From: Craterostigma plantagineum | Lineage: Eukaryota > Streptophyta > Magnoliopsida > Lamiales > Linderniaceae | Reading direction: 5' to 3' | DNA: 64,000 nucleotides | Assembly: GCA_027422505.1 (NCBI GenBank) | Contig: JAPQWV010000002.1 | Location: 27,878,501 to 27,942,500 of the forward strand | Shown: positions 11,666-22,667 of the stretch, piece by piece | Layout of the letters: every line of letters starts with the position of its first letter | Numbering within the stretch: the first letter of the stretch is position 1 | Notes under the pieces: generated by a model | Databases searched by the model: none | What the model was told of the DNA's origin: nothing | What the model saw: only the letters and a program-made list of their open reading frames with translations | Program-made: the position numbers and the translations under genes

Positions 11666-12114
11666 TTAACTTTTTTTTTTGGTCAATAGCACTCTTTTTA
11701 ATTAACACTTAATCATCTTTTCGTAATCCCTTATTATTAATTAAAAAAAAAAAGAAAAACAAAAATAAAATACAACGCCTGAAATGAATTAAAAGCTGCA
11801 CGTCCATTTTGCAGCAGAAAGCATTCATTCCACTCCACCTCACCGAATTATTCTTCTTCTTCGTCCTCGTCCTTAAGAGAAATTCCCCGACCTCATATCG
11901 CGCTTCTTCACAGTGGAAGGAAGCTGGAAAGTCCTCGGCGAACGAAAGATTCGAACCTCACGCTTCAGTGTAAGTATTTTTCCGGGTCGTATTTTGAATA
12001 TAACCATCTAAATCTGTAACTCTCAGTCCTAAACCCTTCCAATGGGTTCTCAAAGCTTCGGAAATTCCGGTTTGGAAGGCCGAACATGTTCATTGTTTTT
12101 ACTTCCAGTTGATC

Positions 12115-12475
12115 CGGGGACCCTGCTTGAAAGCAGAGCAGGCCACCCGCGCGTTCCGCGCGTTACAACGTGGGACCCCACATTAAAGCAGGAGTCCCGC
12201 ACATTAGTGCGGCGAGTAAATCACGGGACCTGCACATAAATTCACGGGACCCGCCCATAAATTCACGGGCCCCGCGCATCAGTGCATTGTCCCCGCACAT
12301 TAGGGCAGGCCCATTAGATCATGGGACCCGCGCATAAATGCAGGGTACCTGCGCGTAAACACAGGGGACCCGCGCATGCTTCATGCGGTAGAGCTTGGGT
12401 CCCGTGCACAAGAGCTTGGGTCCCGCGCACTAGAGCTTGGGTCCCGTGTACTAGAGCTTGGTCCCGCGTTATATG
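12115..12475 (+). repeat. GGGACCC array 1, upstream of the DEK_C fragment
   Basis: Irregular tandem units of about 20 bp: GGGACCC followed by GCGCATAAAT-like spacers, ending with several copies of GTAGAGCTTGGGTCCCGTG-like units. A CAGTGTAAGT donor-like site lies at 11967-11976 and an ACAAAACAG acceptor-like site just before the ATG at 12589. The array may therefore lie in a 5' UTR intron, as in both Ulp1 genes. Confidence 0.8.
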
Positions 12476-12588
12476 TTATGGTTTTGGGAAGCTCTTACGG
12501 CGTTTTGCAAGCTATATAAGGCTTGGATTTATCAAACACACAGCATATAACATTTTTAAAAAATAATCCCAGAAACAAAACAGGAAGA

Positions 12589-12971
12589 ATGGTGACGGAC
12601 GCCCAAATCGTCGCCCGCCTCCACGAAATCGTCCGTCACTCGGACCCCTGGACTACCACGGCCGCCGCCGTCCGCCGCCGTCTGGAGGCCGACCTCGGTG
12701 TCGACCTCTCCCAAGGAGGGCGTGGATCGTGGCCGAGATCGACAGATTCCTAAACGGCGACGACGATGCTCTCGAGGTCGACGACGACGATGTTATGAGC
12801 GAAGTTATCGAAGGACAAGCACCCGAGGCTGTCCGAAACGACGATGACGAGGCTGAGAGCGAAGTGATCCAAGGCCCAGGTTGGATCGAGGTTGTCCGAA
12901 ACAACGCTGTGCAGAAGGAAGGATGTCGACCAAGCTCCGGTTGGTGGAGAAGGGCGAGAAGGGTAGAATAA
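12589..12971 (+). pseudogene. captured DEK_C/SWIB-type gene fragment, frameshifted
   Basis: From the ATG at 12589 the frame reads MVTDAQIVARLHEIVRHSD, then TTTAAAVRRRLEADLGVDLS. This is the DEK C-terminal-type helical domain that begins plant SWIB/UAF30-like nuclear proteins. The expected continuation AWIVAEIDRFL is present but one frame away, so a single base seems to be missing in the G-rich stretch near 12708-12721. An acidic tail (DDDALEVDDDD) follows, with a stop at 12971. No SWIB domain is present. I infer that the element captured the 5' part of a host gene, as Pack-MULEs do. The fragment may still be transcribed, but as read it is broken. Confidence 0.7.
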
Positions 12972-13369
12972 ATTATTTAATAATTTTATCAATCAAGATA
13001 TGCTATTCCTATTATTATTGATGTACGTGACCTTGACAATATAATTAGTACTGTATTTTAAATTAACTATGTTTTATAATGTAATATTTAGTTCCGTTAA
13101 AAAATATAGATAGTGCTATGGTATTTAATTTAATTTAATTAGGTTAGTTCAACATAAAGGGGTATTACATTAAAGGGTTTTCAGGTTTAACTGCAATTAA
13201 CTGACCCGTGATGGAACAGTAAAAGTTAAAAAGCATTTCAGAACCACCACTTTAACTTTCAATTCACTTCAATCGTTTTCTCCTGCACACAAAACGCCCT
13301 GCAAATCGTTTCTCTGCAAGTCCAACTATTCTCTGCAAGTAAAACCCAGTCCTAGAGCGTAAATCGACA
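12972..13369. other. putative promoter of the left DUF1985/Ulp1-like gene
   Basis: AT-rich DNA without ORFs. The last 110 bases contain repeated CTGCAAnTC/CTGCAAGT words that also occur just upstream of the right paralogue's ATG (about 25700-25740, minus strand). This indicates a shared 5' UTR and promoter. Confidence 0.45.
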
Positions 13370-16300
13370 ATGGCAGTCAACCCGAACACCGAGAAGGTAT
13401 TTTCTCTACTCTGCGTCTTCTTCAATTTAACGCAGCAAACCCTAATTCGGTGCGGACCCGTGCTGATAAGCATAGGACCGTGCTTAGAATTCACGGGACC
13501 CGCCCATAAAATGATGGGCGGAGCACGGGTCCACTGCGTATAAGCGTGGTACCCTGGTTATAACGAGCGGATTCCCTGGTCGCAGCGCGTGGGTCTCGTG
13601 ACCTTGCGCCTGTGAAGAACAACACGGGACCCGCGCGCTACGGTCAGGGGACCCGCACGTATAATCAAGGGACCCGCGCTTATATCCAGGGGACCCTTGC
13701 CTAGTCCATCATCTTATGGGCGGGTCCCGTGAATATACGCAAGGGTCCCGTGAAAGTAGACACAGATCCCGTGAAGATACGCACAGGTCCCCTGCTCATG
13801 CGCAGGGGTCTCAGTCGCATCCGTGCTTGACTGTCAGCATATACGATGCGGTCCCCTGGCCATATGTGCATAAGGGTTTTCGATTTTCAATATTCATATA
13901 CCAAGTAATTGGCTAAACTGTGTTTTACGTATAAATTAGGTTGTGATGAAGACGCAGTTGGGCACAGAAGTTCCTGATTGTCGTCCTACAGTGACCTCGC
14001 TATACGGCGAGGCCAGCCAGCTGATAAGACAGTGCCTTAACGATGAGGAGTTGGCCGTATATTATGCCCACAGTCCGTTCGGCCGCCTTGTCATGGCCGA
14101 GCCGGACTTTAACCTCTCGATTCAGTTGCTGTGGTACCTTATCCAAAGGCAGACGGCGCTGCACACCCGCGAAGAGCTGTGGATGGTTGTTGGCAAAAAA
14201 CCACTTCGATTTTCAAAATCGGAGTATTGCCTAATCACCGGCCTCAAGTTCGCAGCCGCGATACCGGCGGTGGACCGCGTGGAAGCATTCACGAGGAGGC
14301 ATTTTGGCGCTAGTTCAACAATTCGCCTGTCGAACGTCAAGCAGGCGTTGGAGGCCATGTCTGGCGACGAGGAACGTGTGGAGGAAGAGAAGCTCAAGTT
14401 GGCGGATGTCTACTTCGCCACCGCGGTGTTGCTGCCTCGAAGGTCCAAGAAGGACACCGTCGTGTCTTCCTGGGTCCTTCACCTCGCTGAAGACCGGATT
14501 GCTTTCTCAGAGTATCCTTGGGGCAGCGAGGCTTTCAAGGAGGTCATGCGCGCTGTGAGGAAAAATCTACGGGAGAACCCACGGGAGTGGCTGATAAGTG
14601 GGTTCGTTCAGCCACTTCAGGTGATTTATTATTAAGCTTCTTTGCATACCTTGTTTTTACATATAAGTAATTGCTAATATTTATTGTGTTATTTGTATTC
14701 AGATACTAGCTTATGAGTGCATCTCGGGCATTGGAGAGGCCTATGCGTTGCGCAAAGAAGAAGATTTCACGCCACGCATGTCGAGGTGGCAGACGAAGGA
14801 TTGGGGTCGCAAGAATTGCCCGAAACAGAAGAGCATCGCAGAGGCCGCTAGCAAGTTCCATGTACTAGCAGGGTTAATAGTGCCGTCAGCGGACGAGCTG
14901 GAGGCGGCGTACTATAGGGACAGCGTCTTCGACGTTGGGCCGGCACACGACCTATACGATCGTGTGACCTTTCTACTCCTGCATGGAGTGGAGGTTAGGT
15001 GCTCCCGCGGCCACCGCCGTCGCGGTGAGGGTTCTAGCCGGCAGAATTTGGTGCCTGAGACCATCGCCCAGATCGAGGGCAGTCAGCGACGCGACACCGA
15101 TATAATTCAGCATCACGGCCAAATCCCCGAACATCCGCACGGCAACCCAGAACCTCCGCACGAGCACGCCTTTCATGCAACACCGGAGACCCCACGATCA
15201 AGTGGTCAGGGTTTCGCCTCGGGTCCACGCTTCGATGAATGGCAAAGTCGTATGGACCAAAACTTCACCAACTTGTTTGGGCGATTCGACCAACTTGGCA
15301 CGCAATTGCATCAGTTTCAAGAAGAAGAGGGTCGACGGTGGTCGACGAACGAGAGAAGGTGGGATGCGTACGAGGAACATTGGACGGAAATGCGATCATG
15401 GGCCGACAGCCTCAGGGAGTTGGGGAACTCGGTTCAGGGTTTGGCGAGCAGATTTTATCACGGGTCTCGCACTCCGCCTACCGAAGCTCGTTATAGTAAG
15501 ATATTTATTTATTCTTAATTTTTTAATTAGTTGCGCAGTTTACTCAACAGTTACTATTTACGATGTAGATGTCGATCCAAACGAGTTTGATAGTGGATCG
15601 CACGCTGAACAGCCCGAGTTTGGTGGTGGATTGCACGCTACACCGCCCGAGTTTGGTCAGTTTTTATACTTAATTTTTTAATTAGTTGCGCAGATTACTC
15701 AACAGTTACTATTTACGATGTAGATGTCGATCCAAACGAGTTTGCTAGTGGATCGCACGCTTCACAGCCCGAGTTTGGTGGTGGATTGCACGCTACACCG
15801 CCCGAGCTTGGTCAGTTTTTATACTTAAGGACGTGAAAAATAATTTATAGTTATTTTCGAATTTCTTGTATAGATTACGATGAGAGATGGAGGAACACAT
15901 CGTACATGGGACCGGATGCCTATATTCCGAGCCAGGAGGCATGGGACGGTCACAGTCCGTCTGAATGGGCGCAAAAACGTTACGATGAATATGTCGCACC
16001 GGCTCGGTCCGATGAAGAGAGACCGCCCGAGGTTGTCGACCCATCGTCGTGGAGGGGCGCTTATGGTCTCGGGGTTCACGAGGCAGTGACGGACATAGAG
16101 GCTCAAGAGGACCACGCTGATCAGTTGGAGACGCACGCCGAGGCTTCGGTTTCTGTCCAAGCGACCGACAAAGGAAAAGGCGTCGTGACAGAACAGACCC
16201 CTGAGCGGACGAAGAAGCCATCTTGGTACACCACGACGCCGTTCACCGATTTCCCCTCGACGAATACAGTCAAACCTCCAAAGCTTTCGGCGTTCGAGCG

Positions 16301-17237
16301 GCATATCCAGTTCAAGGTCGAAAACTTGTGGCCAAAAGTCGAAAGTCAGCTAAAAACGGCTTTGCAGATTACCGGCATGAAAGTACAAGGGATCCTAGGA
16401 CAACACGACCCTACATGGCTCCTGAACCTTGCGACTGAGGGTATTAAACTCGATGAGATGGTACGTATATAAATTTACCAAATACCTTTCGTCACCTTAC
16501 TTGAATGTGTTAAAAACCGGTTTGCTTTTATTGCAGCATGTCGATGAATGCCTCGCTGGGATCGAACGCATGCAGAAATTTAGCAAATCGGTTGCGAGCA
16601 AAGTCGCGTACATGCCCCATACGTTTAAGACGCTCGTCGACGAGCGAGGGGTGCTAAACCTAATCGGGAAGCCTAAAGGGAAAGGCTTCAAGAAATTGCT
16701 CCCGTTCGCGAATGGGGAGGACGAAAATTGGAAATGCAGGTCGTGGGATCTAGCGACCAAAGTTGCCATCCCCATGCGTACGTCAGGCCGATGGGTGTTG
16801 TTCGTTGTTGATGTGCGGGGAAAGGAGTATACGATTTACGACTCCGATGCGCCTCCTGGCTTCGAGCTGCGCTTTATCGCCGACGACATCAACAAACTTC
16901 GGATCGTAATCCCGGCTATTTTCAAGGAACTGAAACTGATAACACGCATGCCTAACAAGGGCAAGAGCTGGCCGGCTAGGTGGTGTCGCGAATTCAGGAA
17001 ACAAAATCAGTAAGTTTTCATGAATGATGCGTTTTATTACTTTGTCGTCGTGTTTAAAAATAAGTGTCTTTTTCGATATGATTTTCCAGGGGAGAAGATG
17101 GAGTGGCGATGTTGCGGGCGGCAATGTCGCTTATGATGAAGAAGGACGACGTCTCCCGCCTCAATCAAACTCATATGCAGGCGTTTAGAAAATACCTCGC
17201 ATCTTCTATTTTCAATAATGATTGGGACTCTTTTTAG
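13370..17237 (+). CDS. DUF1985 + Ulp1-like protein, catalytic residues lost
   Basis: Eight exons splice without a stop into 961 codons: 13370-13396, 13940-14620, 14703-15495, 15569-15655, 15724-15810, 15874-16460, 16537-17009 and 17090-17237. The nine-codon first exon (MAVNPNTEK) matches that of the right paralogue. Exon 2 has the DUF1985-type segment (FGRLVMAEPDFNLSIQLLWY, KSEYCLITGLKFA). A long charged, probably disordered linker follows. The C-terminus has the C48 fold pattern (WDLATKVAIPM, GRWVLFVVDVRGKEYTIYDS). The catalytic His of the usual HW pair is Arg (GRW), and the DCG cysteine motif reads EDG, so it should not cleave SUMO. It starts 1.7 kb from the left terminus and reads inward. 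Comparators are the VANC-like and Ulp1-like accessory proteins of Arabidopsis MULEs. A binding or anti-silencing role is inference. Confidence 0.85.
13449..13880 (+). repeat. GGGACCC array 2 in first intron of the left Ulp1-like gene
   Basis: Units such as GGGACCCGCGC and GGGTCCCGTGAA repeat between AT-rich intron ends. The 3' end is a conserved module: GAGACCCC or GGGTCTC, then ATACGATGCGGTCCCCTG, then TGCATAAGGGTTTTC (about 13805-13880). This module recurs at 18710-18795, 19465-19555 and, inverted, 24930-25010. The intron runs 13397-13939. Confidence 0.88.
15514..15823 (+). repeat. 155-bp tandem duplication containing one exon
   Basis: Copies 15514-15668 and 15669-15823 are nearly identical. 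Each starts CTTAATTTTTTAATTAGTTG and includes an 87-bp exon (PNEFDSGSHAEQPEFGGG-like). Because the exon is a multiple of three, the duplication adds 29 codons without breaking the frame. Confidence 0.9.
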
Positions 17238-18354
17238 TATACCATTTTTATTTTAATTAAAATTTGCGATGCTCACGAACTATTTCATGTGTTGTTGAAT
17301 TTCTCCCTTGAGTTTTAATTTTACTTGTTTGATTTGTGCATATCGTTTGGTGGATATGAATTTAGGGTTTAGAATTGTGAACGATTGAGTTTCTCTGTGT
17401 TTTCCAACTTTTTGTCAGTGAGACTGATGTGTGATTTGACGTAAAAATAAAAGAACTGAATTTTAAGTGATTTGAAATCTTTCTAGTTTTCTGTTTAATT
17501 TTAATTTTAGTTGTTTGATAGAAGTCATCTGCTTTACGTGTGTTTGATATCAATTTAGGGTTTAGAAATTGTGAGAGGAGATTTTGTCAGTGAGAGTGAT
17601 GTGTGAGTTGACATAAAAATAACGCGAATGGCAGTGGTTTGACATAACTTAACTTTTTTCATATTAAGTTTTCCGTGTTATCTATGAACGCTCCCTTAGC
17701 GGGTCCCCTGAATACAAGCGCTGGTCCCATGCTCATAACGCACAGGTCCCGTGACCTTTACGAGCGGGTCTTCTGCTTAAATCAAGCAACATTTCGAAGG
17801 GACCAGTCGGGCCCCGGCAATGACATGCGGACAATTTTGACGGGACCACGACTGACCCGGACATCTCAGTGTGGGGACTATGCAATCATCGCGGGTCCCC
17901 AGTTTTGAAGAGTGGGTCCGCTGTTCAAAAAATGTGGGTCCCCTATGTTCATGTGCAATTTTTGCAATGTTAATTCATGGAAGTAAGCGATTAATTGAGC
18001 GTATTTATACTTTGTTTATCGTAGACTACAATATAAAGTCATCATAAAATAGCACAGAACAAAAAAAATGGAGGTAATCAAAAGAATTACGTTCACTTTA
18101 TAAGATTGTTACAGCCTACATAAATCACAAACATGAGTATGTTTTATCGGTGTGCTCTCTTACTAGATTCACGTCAATGATCGTACGACTCGAAATACAT
18201 GTTGTAAAATATATTTTCTTTTTTCTAAACTTGGAGTTAGATATTGTTAATCGAGTGGTTATTTAAATTTATTTTTTTTACGCACTCTTAATTTTTTATT
18301 AATTTTATCTTATTAACGAATTTAATAATATATTAGATTTTCACAACATTACAA
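17238..18354. other. MULE interior with GGGACCC array 3
   Basis: AT-rich DNA after the left gene's stop. A TTTAGGGTTTAGAA-like segment is duplicated near 17362 and 17556. A GC-rich array with GGGTCCC, GGTCCCATG and GGGACCA words runs from about 17697 to 17945. No ORF is credible. Confidence 0.5.
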
Positions 18355-19556
18355 GCAAATCGGGAATAAAATGTCAAGTCATCTGTCCTGTACATACTGT
18401 ATAGTATCACTGCTCTGACATGTCACTTTTGACGAATAAATAGGGACACTGCTCTGACATGTCAGTTTTGACCTATAATTGAGCAATTATTGGTCCCACT
18501 CAATAAGCGAACATCACTAACCCTAATGTGCGGGTACCGTGTGGTAATCGGAAGGTCCCCTGCCTTTAAGGTTTGAGTCCCATGCTCGTAACGCGCCCTC
18601 CCTGCGCGCAAGACTCATGGGACCCCGCATTCCTATCACGGGACCCAAACGTTGAAGTCATGGGACCTTCACGTTATGGGAAGGGGACCCGGCGGGAACC
18701 GCAAAGATGCGCCGGGGTCTCATGCGAATCCGTGCGCGCTTCGCTGCATATGCGATGCGGACCCCTGCGCATCTGTGCATAAGGGTTTTCTATTTCCATA
18801 TTCGTACCGTAATTTTCTAAAGGGGGCTACTATTCACACCCCCTCTTGAATAAAAAATACGATTTTAATCTTATAAATAAATATAATTCATATAAAAAAT
18901 ATAATGACTATCTTATTAACGAATTTAATAAAAAAATATAATGACTATCTTATTAACGATTTTAATTCATATAAATAAATATAATTCATATAAAAAATAT
19001 AACCCATACTAACGAATTTTTTAATTTTTTATTAATGACTATCTTATTAACGAATTTAATAATATTAGATTTTCGCAGTGGACATCTTATTAACGAATTT
19101 AATAATATTAGATTTTCGCCGGGGACAAAAAAGTGGAATCGGGAATCAAATGTCAAGTCATCTGTCTCTGATGACTTGTATAATGACACCGCTCTGACAT
19201 GTCACTTCACCAATAAATGAAGCACTGCTACATGTCACCTTTCATCAATAATTGAACAATTATTGGACCAACTTACTAAGCGAACGTGACCAACCCTAAT
19301 GATTTGGGGTACCATGTGCTAATCGGCAGGTCCCCTCCCTTTAACGTTTGGGTCCGATGGGAGTAACGCGCCCCTCCCTGCGCGCAAGGAACATGGGACC
19401 AGCGCGATTTTTTCACGGGACCCAAACGTTGAAGACAGGGGACCCGGCGGGGACCACATTCATGCGCAGGGGTCTCATGCGCGTCCGTGCGGGATTCTCT
19501 GCATATGCGATGCGGTCCCCTGCGCATTTGTGCATAAGGGTTTTCTACTTCCATAT
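18355..19556 (+). repeat. two direct copies of an intron/promoter-like module (arrays 4 and 5)
   Basis: Copy 1 (18355-18800) and copy 2 (19132-19556) align along their length. In order they share AATGTCAAGTCATCTGTC, CTCTGACATGTCAC, AATTATTGG, AACCCTAATG, GGTCCCCT, CGCGCAAG, GGGACCCAAACGTTGAAG, and finally CATATGCGATGCGG...TGCATAAGGGTTTTC. That closing module also ends the first-intron arrays of both Ulp1 genes, but no coding exon follows here. Between the copies lie repeated CTTATTAACGAATTTAAT words. Confidence 0.75.
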
Positions 19557-19649
19557 TCACGCAAAAGCTCGCCTAACACAACCTTACATAACATAACACA
19601 AATGGCGACGTATAAGCCACTCTGAATACGAAAACTACATATTACAACG

Positions 19650-21974
19650 TTATCTCGTACCAAATTCACCCGTCGAAGGAAACCTATTTTTCTGGGGTCG
19701 TCCACGTTGTGAACCAACACGAGGCGGCAACATGTCCATACTACTTTCAATGCGGTCCGTTACCGGGCGTATAGTACCTTCGTATGCCAGTTTCCAGAAC
19801 TCCAAGGTATAATAATCGTGCACTAATGAATATATCGGCACTTGGGCAGAACCACAAGCTGCAACCGCATGTGGACATGGGATACGATCGATGTCAAACA
19901 TCATGCACGTGCATGTGCGCAGCCCCAAATCGACCACCTCGTTCACATGCTGCCCGTATACGTTATATGTTAGATGCCCGACTTCCGACACATGAAATTT
20001 TTGCGACTCGGTGAAATTCTCTCGTATGATCGACTCTACCTTCGGCGTAAACCTAGTCATGTTCGAGGCGATTGAAGCTTCCGCAGAGCGCCGATGCTTA
20101 CTGAACCATGATGATGTTAGTCGCTGAATCGAGCCCAACAGTCCAATAATTGGAAGCTCTCTGTCCTTACGTAGAGCTGCATTTATAGACTCCGATCCGT
20201 TGGTCGTCATTATGTTGTATCTTGATCTAGGGCAATATGCTCGCGTCCACGTTTCCTTTGGGACTTCGTTAAGATACCTCTGCACGTCCGCATATTTTCC
20301 GTCAAGCTGCCTAAAATGACGGTCGCACTCGCTCTTCGTGTAGGCAGTAGCGGCACGCCAAAAGATTGGACAAGCACCTTTCTTCTTCATTCTCGTCTTC
20401 ACGTTTTGTTGAAGGTGCCACGCACAGAAACCATGAAACGCGTTTGGGAAAATGGCCGGAACTGCATTCTTGATTCCAGGGTTCCGATCGGAAATTATTA
20501 CGAGATCGTCGCCATCCGCAACAAAACGTCTTAATCTCGACAGAAACCACGTCCATGGGTCGGTTCCCTCCGACCCGTCGGCAATACCCCATGCTAAAGG
20601 ATATTGATGGAAATCGCCGTCTTGCGCAGTGGCAATCATCATGAGTCCCTTATACTTCCCCTTCAAAAAAGTGGCATCGATAGAAACGACTTTCCTCATG
20701 AACGTAAAGCCGCTGACGCATGCTCCGTATGCCAAGAACATGTACTTGAACCGATTGTCTTCGTCCATCTCCCAATCAGTGATACTGCCCTCGTTGGCTT
20801 GCCTCACCGCATCTAAGTAAGACGGCAGTAAACCGTAGCAAGCGTCCCTGTTACCAACTAGTTCGTCGGTCGCAATTTGTTTTCCTCTCCAAGCCTTGTA
20901 GTATGAAACTTCTACTCCCCTGCTCTGCATCATCGACTGTATGGAACTGGGAGCGGGGATGTCTTTAGGAGCCCTGAAATTTTCCAACAACGTGCTCGAT
21001 ACGAGCGACGAACTTCCCTGGCGATGTCTACGGCGTCGATGAGACACGCCGCACGTGTGCGTGTTGACGTACTTTCGGATTGAGAAAAAGGGGGAGTCCT
21101 TATCCTGTGCACCTCGTATGCGCCATTCGCAGTTCTCCTTCGCACATTTCACTACGTACAGGGTTTTGTTTGACCTATCCACTTGGAGTTCGAAGCATGC
21201 AGCGACAGCGATTTTAGTGATTTCGTCCTTCAATTCTTTCTTGCTACGGAATTGTTGTCCAACATATAGGGTCGAACCATCCGTAAACGAATAGGTACCA
21301 TCGTCGGCCACATCAGTTGCGTCGTCGTGCACATCGACGTCAAAATCGTCATCATGTGCGTCATCATCATCATCATCATCATGCATTAAGGCACCTTCCT
21401 CGTTCTCATTTTCGTCGTCCCGTCCGACTTGCTCGTTCTCATTATCATATCCTTGGCCGCAGATTCCGGAGTAATCGCCTACATAGCCACTGCTTTCATT
21501 ACTTTGGTCAGGAGGGTTGTAAGATGTGCTGGGAAAACCCTCAAATGGTTGGATTTCGGCGTTTGTATCGCAATGCGCTATAAGGCCGACGTCGAAACCA
21601 GAGAAATCATTATCATGAGGTTGATGTGGCGGTGACGCAATGATGGCTAATTCAAGTTCCACGTGAAGAGGTGGTCTTGATCGTGGGCAACCACCTCCAA
21701 CGTACGCACGTACGCCGTAATCGTTCTCGATGTAGATGGGGCGCACATAATTGTAGTCTATGCAAGGCATGTAGCTTATCCGTAGTTTGGTATTGTCGTT
21801 GCGTAACGACAATGCATTCAATATCTCGTTAGTGAGATCCACTAACGTGCATGACTCCTCGTCGACCAAGATTGATTGCCAACGGCAAGTTGGATCCGGA
21901 ACCCAGTTCGACGTATTGTCCTCGCGAATTACCCACTTACCATCGACTTGAAAAACAATGCTGGTGATCGTCAT
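19650..21974 (-). CDS. MULE transposase (MURA)
   Basis: A single uninterrupted exon of 775 codons. The ATG at 21974 is the first in frame; the frame extends upstream only through a GTG. An N-terminal domain is followed by a very acidic stretch (DDDDDDAHDDDFDVDVHDD). A MuDR-type domain comes next (RSKKELKDEITKIAV), with the zinc-binding CAKENCEWRIRGA. The DDE transposase core has VVSIDATFLKG and LVIISDRNPGI supplying two Asp, and FCAWHLQQNVK. A SWIM zinc finger CxCx(n)CPHA lies near the C-terminus (TCTCMMFDIDRIPCPHA). The order and length are those of autonomous MULE transposases, which act in the nucleus and produce 9-bp target duplications, matching this element's flanks. No lesion is seen, so it may be active and may also move the 808-bp derivative. 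The third acidic residue cannot be fixed without an alignment. Confidence 0.93.
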   Translation of the reverse strand: MTITSIVFQVDGKWVIREDNTSNWVPDPTCRWQSILVDEESCTLVDLTNEILNALSLRNDNTKLRISYMPCIDYNYVRPIYIENDYGVRAYVGGGCPRSRPPLHVELELAIIASPPHQPHDNDFSGFDVGLIAHCDTNAEIQPFEGFPSTSYNPPDQSNESSGYVGDYSGICGQGYDNENEQVGRDDENENEEGALMHDDDDDDDAHDDDFDVDVHDDATDVADDGTYSFTDGSTLYVGQQFRSKKELKDEITKIAVAACFELQVDRSNKTLYVVKCAKENCEWRIRGAQDKDSPFFSIRKYVNTHTCGVSHRRRRHRQGSSSLVSSTLLENFRAPKDIPAPSSIQSMMQSRGVEVSYYKAWRGKQIATDELVGNRDACYGLLPSYLDAVRQANEGSITDWEMDEDNRFKYMFLAYGACVSGFTFMRKVVSIDATFLKGKYKGLMMIATAQDGDFHQYPLAWGIADGSEGTDPWTWFLSRLRRFVADGDDLVIISDRNPGIKNAVPAIFPNAFHGFCAWHLQQNVKTRMKKKGACPIFWRAATAYTKSECDRHFRQLDGKYADVQRYLNEVPKETWTRAYCPRSRYNIMTTNGSESINAALRKDRELPIIGLLGSIQRLTSSWFSKHRRSAEASIASNMTRFTPKVESIIRENFTESQKFHVSEVGHLTYNVYGQHVNEVVDLGLRTCTCMMFDIDRIPCPHAVAACGSAQVPIYSLVHDYYTLEFWKLAYEGTIRPVTDRIESSMDMLPPRVGSQRGRPQKNRFPSTGEFGTR

Positions 21975-22667
21975 GATTATCACCGAAAGTGATCGTACGA
22001 CTGTGGAATGTATGCTTTCTGTACCAAAAAATGGTCGTGCATTATTTTAAAGGTTTATCAAGTCATATGGTGGGTAACGTGCTAAAGGGACCATAACTTA
22101 AAATCATGGGAAATGCACGTAAAATCAGGGGACCAAAACATTCTCAGGGGACCCGTGCTTATTGCGTTGGCGCTGATGGGACGCGTCCCGTATAGGTATG
22201 TATATGAACGGGTCGCTGTCCAATTTAGGGTTTCTCTTTAGTCGTACCAATAATTGAACAATTACTGATTATTTGGTCAAAATATTTTCCTCAGTAACAA
22301 GTCAAATCACCCATCACGTTTCGTTTCATACAGAGAATCAATTATTCAACAATGGAAAAAGTTTTATCAAGTCATATGGTGGGATACGTGCTAAAGGGAC
22401 CATAACTTGAAATCATGGGACCTTCACGTAAAATCAGGGGACCCGCACGTAAAATCAGGGGACCCGCGCATATTGCTGAGTATTTGGTCAAAATAATTTC
22501 GTCAGTAACAAGTCAAATCACCCATCACGTACTTTCGTTTCATACAGAGAATCAATTCATTCAATAATATCAAAAACTTTTAGTTCCATAAACCTACAAA
22601 CTACACCAAGTCCATTAAACCTACAAAGCCACTTACAATTAACACTTCCAAACTACCCCAAACTAAT
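21975..22667. repeat. duplicated MURA upstream region with GGGACC motifs
   Basis: Two direct copies (22052-22360 and 22363-22570) begin TTTATCAAGTCATATGGTGG and contain GGGACCATAACTT, ACGTAAAATCAGGGGACC units and a shared tail CAAGTCAAATCACCCATCAC. They lie directly 5' of the minus-strand transposase, so the motif-bearing DNA is again at a gene's upstream side. Confidence 0.7.

Noticed and set aside
21317..21635. His/Arg-rich ORFs on the plus strand
   Set aside because: They are the antisense of the acidic run in the MURA transposase.
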